Of a DNA stretch of 64,000 bases, positions 59,701 through 64,000 are shown piece after piece. Location: NCBI GenBank assembly GCA_963756515.1, contig CAVWNV010000011.1:434001-498000 (forward strand), given 5' to 3'. Origin of the DNA: Bog-756 sp963756515 (lineage in GTDB: Bacteria > Actinomycetota > Acidimicrobiia > Acidimicrobiales > RAAP-2). The notes below the pieces were generated by a model that worked only from the letters and a program-made list of their open reading frames with translations, ran no database searches and had not been told where the DNA came from. The number at the start of each line of letters is the position of its first letter. The stretch's first letter is position 1. The position numbers were made by a program, and so were the translations under genes.

Positions 59701-60253
59701 GGGTGGCGGCCACGAGGTTCCGCAACGAGGGCAGGCCCTCGCCCTGGGCCGTTTGCACCGCCTCTGTCGCCAGGACATCGGCACAGGCCTGCTCCACCAG
59801 TTCCTCCACCTCCCCCACCAGCCTGGCCTCGGCATCCACGGTCGACGACACGCCCAGCATGCTCCGGACCTGTGTGGCGAAGCCGTGGATGGTGGTGATG
59901 GTGGCGGCGTCGAACTCGGTCACGGCCCGTCGCAATCGTCCCAGCCGCCCGTCACGATCCGTCGCCATCAGGTGGTGGAGGAGCACGTCGCCCTCGGGGC
60001 ACGGGACGTCGCCGGCCAGGACCGCCGCCGCCTCCGTCATCTGGTCTCGCACACGGGCCCGCAGCTCGCTGGTGGCCGCTCGTGTGAACGTGACGATGAG
60101 CAGCTCCGATGGAGGAACGGCCCGCTCGGCGACGAACCGGGTCGCCAGGGAGGCCAGCGTGAACGTCTTACCGGTGCCGGCACTGGCCTGCACGGCCCAG
60201 CGCCCGGTCCGGAGGTCGCCGACCGGGTCGAACGGGGTGGTGACGGTGGTCAC
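56741..60253 (-). CDS. recB: exodeoxyribonuclease V beta subunit (RecB helicase-nuclease)
   Basis: Protein of 1170 residues. GTG 60253 is taken as start because it overlaps the recC stop (GTGA) and directly precedes TTVTTPFDPVGDL; a longer frame to 60304 lies inside recC. SF1A helicase: Walker A VQASAGTGKTFTLASLA, Ia LLIVTFTRAATSELRARVRD, II VALIDEFQDTDSVQWDIFST, III LVLVGDPKQAIYRFRGADIQ, and VI VLYVALTRAKHQTVVWWG. C-terminal RecB-family nuclease: GTLVHALLEVVDFAA, then SRSFVVADYKSN with the catalytic Asp and Lys, and YTVALHRYLRWR. It unwinds 3'-5' and carries the only nuclease site of RecBCD. Intact throughout. Confidence 0.95.
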   Translation of the reverse strand: MTTVTTPFDPVGDLRTGRWAVQASAGTGKTFTLASLATRFVAERAVPPSELLIVTFTRAATSELRARVRDQMTEAAAVLAGDVPCPEGDVLLHHLMATDRDGRLGRLRRAVTEFDAATITTIHGFATQVRSMLGVSSTVDAEARLVGEVEELVEQACADVLATEAVQTAQGEGLPSLRNLVAATRAVADRPDLVLEPHSADQGATAPLLRLRRLVLASVSALVERRRAGGTLSFDDVLVQLRDALHGDRAAAVVDALRSRFSVALIDEFQDTDSVQWDIFSTLFGEPTFANTLVLVGDPKQAIYRFRGADIQTYLRAVGEGSGTELQTLDTNWRSDGAVLTSLHAVFEGATFGAGDIRYAPVQVAPGHRDRRLRTVDGEPLPALCLRLAIGADITRLRPDQVKVASAAAAVDRDLVSYVRGLLDSAVLPPDHAGDPSIGLRPCDIAVLVGSATQGEALRIALQREGVPAVVAGGGSVLEAPAADQMRLLLRGIERPNDARAVRAFALSWFVGWTANQVAEASDDALAPLQEQLASWATLLASRPVADVLARIWTETEVVARTLGSNDGDRNVTDLDHLAELLRGAAPHGHAGVSALAAALEATPEEDVDTDADGTLAARRIESEADAVQIMTIWKAKGLEFPVVCVPTLWRPPQSRGPVITTDPATGRRILDLDNRIPWPDKAAAAARKAEAEAEVAGEQLRVLYVALTRAKHQTVVWWGNATGSPKTALAHILFARTDGVIDPDHYHRPTVDVPADAEIVGVLDALKARSGETIDVRAIDGVRRRRARWVDRSSNRAQEPLGLATFGATLDRSVHRWSFSSITQRSAGPGFDPYDPSQSDRGAGDEGEAGGGRPDPERNGPPAAVDVDAESDRVSGTGGSTPGPLGPLPAGTSFGTLVHALLEVVDFAAPDVGDQLSAALDRLAVRIPVDLTPVPIPGWTGANGRTLLIDGLRAALETPLGRPFGGMRLADLRPEHRLNELSFDLRLGEGGHHPTGRDVGTLVVDHLGTDDPLRMWAQQLAEGSIDVELSGYLTGSIDLVARVEAADGSRSFVVADYKSNLLTPRGRSPGADDYSPSRLARAMADHHYPLQALLYTVALHRYLRWRARDYRPSEDLAGAVYLFVRGMTGPDVAVTEGRPHGVFDWPIPWPLVADLSDLLDGRLGRRGSP

Positions 60254-63200
60254 GAGGAGGCGGCCGGATCCAAGGCGGTGGTGGAGCGGTCGAACGCGCC
60301 CCACAGATAGCCGGCATACCGCTCGACCCTCCCCCCGGAGCCGGCCGGGTCGTCGGAGTGGGCCCCGATCGCCATGATCCCGTCGAAGTCGATGTCGCCG
60401 AAGGCGGTGCGGATCCAGCCGTGGCGTGCATCGCCGCTACCGTTGTGACCCGACCAGTGGGCCGGCGACGCGCTCCCCCGGTGGACGGCGAGCGAGAGGG
60501 TCGGGAACATGGGCAACGGCTCCCTCATGCCCCTCCGATAGCAGTCCACCACCACCTCCAACGCGGCTCGGGCCGACGGAAGCCAGTCGTCGGCGGGAGC
60601 GGACGGGACCAACTCGACGACCTCGGCGACCGCTGATCCGGACGACGCCCGACCCACCAGCACCGATCGCCACCGACCACCGGGGTCCGCGGCCACCAAC
60701 GCCATGAGATCCAGCCAGGCCTGGAGTTGGTGGACCGGCTTCACTCTCGTGAACTGCAGCCGCAACGGTCCGGCGACCGGTGCTCCCAGGCGCAGGTCGA
60801 CAGTTCCGACGATGCGTGTGTGGTCGGACAGTTCCACGTCGAGCTCCAGCTGCTCGGGTGGACCACGCCGGAGCCCTCGACCGTCGGCTTCGGCCAAGAG
60901 GAGTTCGACGGTGAGTCGGAGGTCGTCCACGACCGGGTGCTCGAGCACCCCGGGCGGGAGCGTGCCGGACACCCGCTCGACCTCGAGCCACTCCGCCACG
61001 TCGGCCCCGTCGAGGAGCGCGTGCAGTAGTCGATCGCCGACCGCCCATAGTTCGAGGGGGGTCAGCTCCACCGGGAGCAACAACGAGAGCTCCTCGGACG
61101 ATGGCGGCAGACCGATGTCGAGGGCGCTGGTCACGAACGTCTTGACCGGATCCCCGAGGAAGTGACGGAGGTCGGCGATGTCGATGACCGGGGACGACGA
61201 CGGCTCGAGCGGTGACGTCAGGAACGGACGGTCCTCGGCCACCCGGGTGCGTCGTGCCGAGGCACCGTCGAGGTCAGTGGGGTCGAACCCCCAGGTCGCA
61301 TCAGGCAGGAGTCCGCCGGTGATGAAACAGGGCTCGTCGAAAGGATGGCGAGGGTGGTCGATCTCGAGCCGGCGGGTCAGCGCGGGCCGGTCCCCGGGTT
61401 CCACCGACGCCACCACCGCCTCGAAGAGCTCGCTGGCCACCACCGAGCGGGGGACGACGCGGTTGGTCCGCACGTCGCGGCCGTCGCGGGTCACCACCAG
61501 ATGGTCGCCGGCGGCCAGTACCGCCTCGAGCAGCGACTGGCGCGTCTCAGCCCTCGGATCACGATCCCCGACCAAGGGGGCGGTGGCGACCAGATCGTCG
61601 GCGGCCGCGGCCGGCGTGCCGAACGCGGTCTGGTCCATCCCCAGGATGCAGATGACCCGGTGGGGAATCCACCGGAGCGGGGTGAGCGAGGTCACGGTGA
61701 TCCCACCCCGGAAGAAGTCGGGTCGTCCGACCTCGGCGTTGAATCGCTCGTCGAAGAGGTGTCGGACGTCGACGAACGTCAGGGGAACGGTGGACGGAGT
61801 GCCCTGGGTCGAGGCATCGAGCACCTCTCCGAAGATCCGATGGAGCGCCTCCCCCTGCCATTCCCCACCGCGGGGGGCGGCCAACAGGGCCCCACAAGCG
61901 CGACGAAGGACCCGCACCCACTCGTCGATGGGCCGGGGCGTACCCACCTCGGCCTCCAACGCGGCCAGGTGGCCCAGGGCCTCGGCCAGGCGCCCGAGGG
62001 TGTCCACGTCGGGGCCCTCGACTCCGAACGGGGCCACGTCCCCGATGGCCAGATCCAATCCGGTGTCTTCGACCGCCGATCCGAGCAGCAGCCGGTCCAG
62101 CGCGGACTGCCAGGTGTTGCCGGTCAGTGCTTCGGGGACCCCGAAGCGGGTCCGGTGCACGGCATCGAGTCCCCAGCGCACGTGGGTGTCACCCACCCAA
62201 TCGGTGATGGTGGCCAGATCGTCGTCGTCGAAGCCGAGCGATTCCCGGACCGGAGCCAGGTTGAAGAAGTCGAGCACCTCGGTCGATTCGAACCGTCCCG
62301 ACACCAGCTCCAGCAGCACCGCGGCCGCACCTAACACCGGATTCGTGGCTCTGATCGACTGGTCGGCGATCCGGTAGCGGAGCGCGGGAGCGCCGCGTCG
62401 CTCCCGCGCCGGCGGAGCAGGGATCGGTGACGTCTGGGTCGAGAGCTCCGTCGAAGGTCCGAAGACGGCCTCGATGAGTGGAGCGAACCGGTCGAGCGCA
62501 GGACACAGTACGAGGATGTCCTCCTCGGCCATGTCGGAACCGGGCTGGTTCAGCAGGTGCAACAGGGCGTCACGGGCCACCTGTACCTGGCGGATCGGTC
62601 CGTAACAGGCGTGGAACTGTACGGACCGGTCAGAGGGATCGGTGATGACGGCCTGCACATCACCGTCCCGGCCCGCGGTCCTGATCTGGTGCTGCACTCG
62701 CTCGAGCAGGGTCGGCGGTTGCGCATCCTCAGCGGTCCCGGTGTCGGCGACGACCCGGGTCTCAGCGGATCCTCCCTCGGGACGCTCGGGAGCCGGCAGC
62801 CCGGCGACCCGGGCGTCGGCCAGCAACAGGGCGGTCTCCCGAGCCGGTCGCCCCCACGACCGGAGCAGCGGAGGTTCGACGGCCTCGGCCGTCGGGTCGT
62901 TGGACCGGAGCCTCGGCTGGGAACGGGCCGGCGGGGGGAAGAGGTCATAGAGCCGGGCGCCGTCGAATCTGGCCGGCTCGAGGAGGAAGAGATGGACGTC
63001 CACCTGTGAGGCGACAGCTCGGGCCAACTCCAGGAACTCCGGCCCGGGTAGGACGGACAAGCCGAACAGTACGAGACGGTCCGGAAGGCCGAGCGGGAGG
63101 GTGCCGGCACGAATGGAGTCCAGCAGTACCGGAAGGCGCTCGGGCGGGCTGCCCTCCCCCACGTGCTCGCGTACCAGGCGCCACAGCCGGGGCTGCCAGG

Positions 63201-63708
63201 CGTGATGGTCGGCGATGCGTTGGCCGGTCCCGTCGACGAACGTGCCGCCCGCCCACAGTCGGATCATGTCCGGGCGATGCAGGTGGTACCGGTCGAAGAG
63301 GTCGGCAACCCTCCTGGCCCTGGCGTACGCCGACGCCCCGAGGGAGAGACCGGTGAACTCGCTCAGGCCCGGCTCGCCGCCGTGCCGACCGGCCACGGTC
63401 AGGACCGACCAGACCAGCCGGTCGATTCCCCAGGGGTCGGCGCTCGGGTCGGACCGCTCCACGTTGAGCACGTGACTACGGAGCGAACCCGGGTAGGCGC
63501 GCACGAAATTGGCGGCGATCCCGTCACCACCCCCGGGAACGGACGCACCGAGGTGGCGGGCCAGTTCGAGCAACAACCAGCGCCGCATCCCGTCCGTCGG
63601 CACGGCCAGCCACTCGGGGGCCAGCGCATCCTCCTGCGGCTCAGCCAATACCTCGGCCAGACGGACCGCCAGCGACCGGGCACGATCCGCCACGTACAGG
63701 TGCATCAT
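60250..63708 (-). CDS. recC: exodeoxyribonuclease V gamma subunit (RecC, Chi scanner)
   Basis: Protein of 1152 residues from ATG 63708 (ATG 63705 also possible). RecC is a catalytically dead helicase/nuclease fold that splits the duplex and scans for Chi. Landmarks: MHLYVADRARSLAVRLAEVL start, GMRRWLLLELARHLG, SNTVRAY-like ANFVRAYPGSLRSHVL, ILVLCPALDRFAPLIEAVFG, RYRIADQSIRATNPVLGAAA, VTSLTPLRWIPHRVICILGM, DRDPRAETRQSLLEAVLAAG, DHLVVTRDGRDVRTNRVVPR and DIADLRHFLGDPVKTFV. No Walker A is present, as in the family. First gene of recC-recB-recD. Divergent by 90 bp from a cyclic-nucleotide-binding-domain gene. Confidence 0.94.
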   Translation of the reverse strand: MMHLYVADRARSLAVRLAEVLAEPQEDALAPEWLAVPTDGMRRWLLLELARHLGASVPGGGDGIAANFVRAYPGSLRSHVLNVERSDPSADPWGIDRLVWSVLTVAGRHGGEPGLSEFTGLSLGASAYARARRVADLFDRYHLHRPDMIRLWAGGTFVDGTGQRIADHHAWQPRLWRLVREHVGEGSPPERLPVLLDSIRAGTLPLGLPDRLVLFGLSVLPGPEFLELARAVASQVDVHLFLLEPARFDGARLYDLFPPPARSQPRLRSNDPTAEAVEPPLLRSWGRPARETALLLADARVAGLPAPERPEGGSAETRVVADTGTAEDAQPPTLLERVQHQIRTAGRDGDVQAVITDPSDRSVQFHACYGPIRQVQVARDALLHLLNQPGSDMAEEDILVLCPALDRFAPLIEAVFGPSTELSTQTSPIPAPPARERRGAPALRYRIADQSIRATNPVLGAAAVLLELVSGRFESTEVLDFFNLAPVRESLGFDDDDLATITDWVGDTHVRWGLDAVHRTRFGVPEALTGNTWQSALDRLLLGSAVEDTGLDLAIGDVAPFGVEGPDVDTLGRLAEALGHLAALEAEVGTPRPIDEWVRVLRRACGALLAAPRGGEWQGEALHRIFGEVLDASTQGTPSTVPLTFVDVRHLFDERFNAEVGRPDFFRGGITVTSLTPLRWIPHRVICILGMDQTAFGTPAAAADDLVATAPLVGDRDPRAETRQSLLEAVLAAGDHLVVTRDGRDVRTNRVVPRSVVASELFEAVVASVEPGDRPALTRRLEIDHPRHPFDEPCFITGGLLPDATWGFDPTDLDGASARRTRVAEDRPFLTSPLEPSSSPVIDIADLRHFLGDPVKTFVTSALDIGLPPSSEELSLLLPVELTPLELWAVGDRLLHALLDGADVAEWLEVERVSGTLPPGVLEHPVVDDLRLTVELLLAEADGRGLRRGPPEQLELDVELSDHTRIVGTVDLRLGAPVAGPLRLQFTRVKPVHQLQAWLDLMALVAADPGGRWRSVLVGRASSGSAVAEVVELVPSAPADDWLPSARAALEVVVDCYRRGMREPLPMFPTLSLAVHRGSASPAHWSGHNGSGDARHGWIRTAFGDIDFDGIMAIGAHSDDPAGSGGRVERYAGYLWGAFDRSTTALDPAASS

Positions 63709-63798
63709 GAAAAAGGACCCTACTCACGGGGTGTGACGGCAGGAGATGGCGGCGCGGAGGAGGCCCATCGCTCAGGTACGCAGGGCTATCCTCACGCC

Positions 63799-64000
63799 AT
63801 GACCCCTCGGACCAAGCAGGCGGACCTCTCCAGTATCTGGCTCTTCTCCACCTGTAGCGGCAGGGAGCTGCGGACCATCCGGAGTGCGCTGGACGAGATC
63901 AGGGTGCCCGCAGGGAAGGTCCTGGCCGAGGCGGGAACGGTCGGCCGCGAGTTCTTCATCATCGTCGAGGGCCAGGCTGCCGTGGAGCGCAGCGGGCGCC
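63799..64000 (+). CDS. cyclic-nucleotide-binding-domain protein, N-terminal part
   Basis: ATG 63799 opens a frame with no stop before the window edge, giving 67 residues: MTPRTKQADLSSIWLFSTCS, then ELRTIRSALDEIRVPAGKVL, AEAGTVGREFFIIVEGQAAV. The order 'helix, R.PAG..L..AG..G.EFFII..G.A.V' is the start of a Crp/Fnr-type cNMP-binding beta-roll. Whether a DNA-binding domain follows (Crp family) or the protein is a stand-alone sensor cannot be seen. Its start codon is chosen because it is the first ATG and directly precedes the conserved helix. Partial at the right edge. Confidence 0.75.
   Translation, partial: MTPRTKQADLSSIWLFSTCSGRELRTIRSALDEIRVPAGKVLAEAGTVGREFFIIVEGQAAVERSGR

Noticed and set aside
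54826..63708. recC-recB-recD region as a defence island
   Set aside because: No restriction, toxin, Argonaute, nuclease-helicase defence or phage genes adjoin; the genes are the housekeeping repair enzyme.
1..64000. tRNA or rRNA genes
   Set aside because: I looked for cloverleaf arms with GGTTCRA-type T-loops and for rRNA blocks in the gaps and found none.

Overview
The window is about 69% G+C, uses GTG and TTG starts freely, and chains its genes through 4-base ATGA/GTGA overlaps. It looks like a chromosomal segment of a high-GC actinomycete. A mycofactocin locus, an Rpf-like cell-wall hydrolase, a FadD17-type ligase and a secreted protein built on a 42-residue 'VASDGGIF.FGDA' repeat suggest Acidimicrobiia or a near relative. 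That placement is inference, because no rRNA or other phylogenetic marker is present. I saw no tRNA, rRNA, CRISPR array, transposase or phage gene.

Layout. 1-8.3 kb: end of a GNAT acetyltransferase, a secreted repeat/CAP-like protein, an Rrf2 regulator, a YihY-FadD pair, two SRPBCC proteins, a methyltransferase and an ArsR-SRPBCC operon. 8.3-10.2 kb: an amidohydrolase with ribose-5-phosphate isomerase B. 10.3-17.1 kb: mycofactocin locus, with an NDMA-type alcohol dehydrogenase and mftR on the minus strand facing mftA-mftB-mftC-mftE-SDR-mftF on the plus strand; no mftD. 17.2-22.1 kb: envelope and secreted proteins (a pair of membrane coiled-coil proteins, one carrying a GH43 domain; a beta-helix protein; an Rpf-like protein behind a long leader). 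22.2-25.8 kb: small membrane proteins, a cold-shock protein and a TAP-like lipoprotein hydrolase.

25.8-36.2 kb is the most interesting block. A minus-strand operon encodes a membrane-anchored Thr-rich protein, ApbE flavin transferase, a ferric-reductase-like membrane protein, a NuoF-like iron-sulfur flavoprotein and a small ferredoxin. It is divergent from an OmpR-type two-component system followed by two membrane glycosyltransferases. The divergent region carries tandem TCACAG half-sites on an exact 11-bp period, facing both ways, and a weaker pair sits before the first glycosyltransferase. I infer a transmembrane electron-transfer and surface-glycosylation unit under one response regulator.

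36.2-54.8 kb: GH3 glycosidase, acyl-CoA dehydrogenase, VOC protein, GABA aminotransferase, tyrosine phosphatase, MMPL transporter, aldehyde dehydrogenase, a MarR-heterodimeric ABC exporter operon and an orphan FtsX-type permease. 54.8-63.7 kb: recC-recB-recD on the minus strand. The window ends inside a cyclic-nucleotide-binding-domain gene.

Two general features stand out. Four genes (alcohol dehydrogenase, mftF, a membrane protein at 23.4-24.1 kb, and the NuoF-like gene) are each broken by a single-base frameshift with family-like sequence on both sides, which suggests either assembly indels or recent decay. Short perfect or near-perfect tandem repeats (8, 19, 21, 24 and 27 bp) recur at gene ends and starts.
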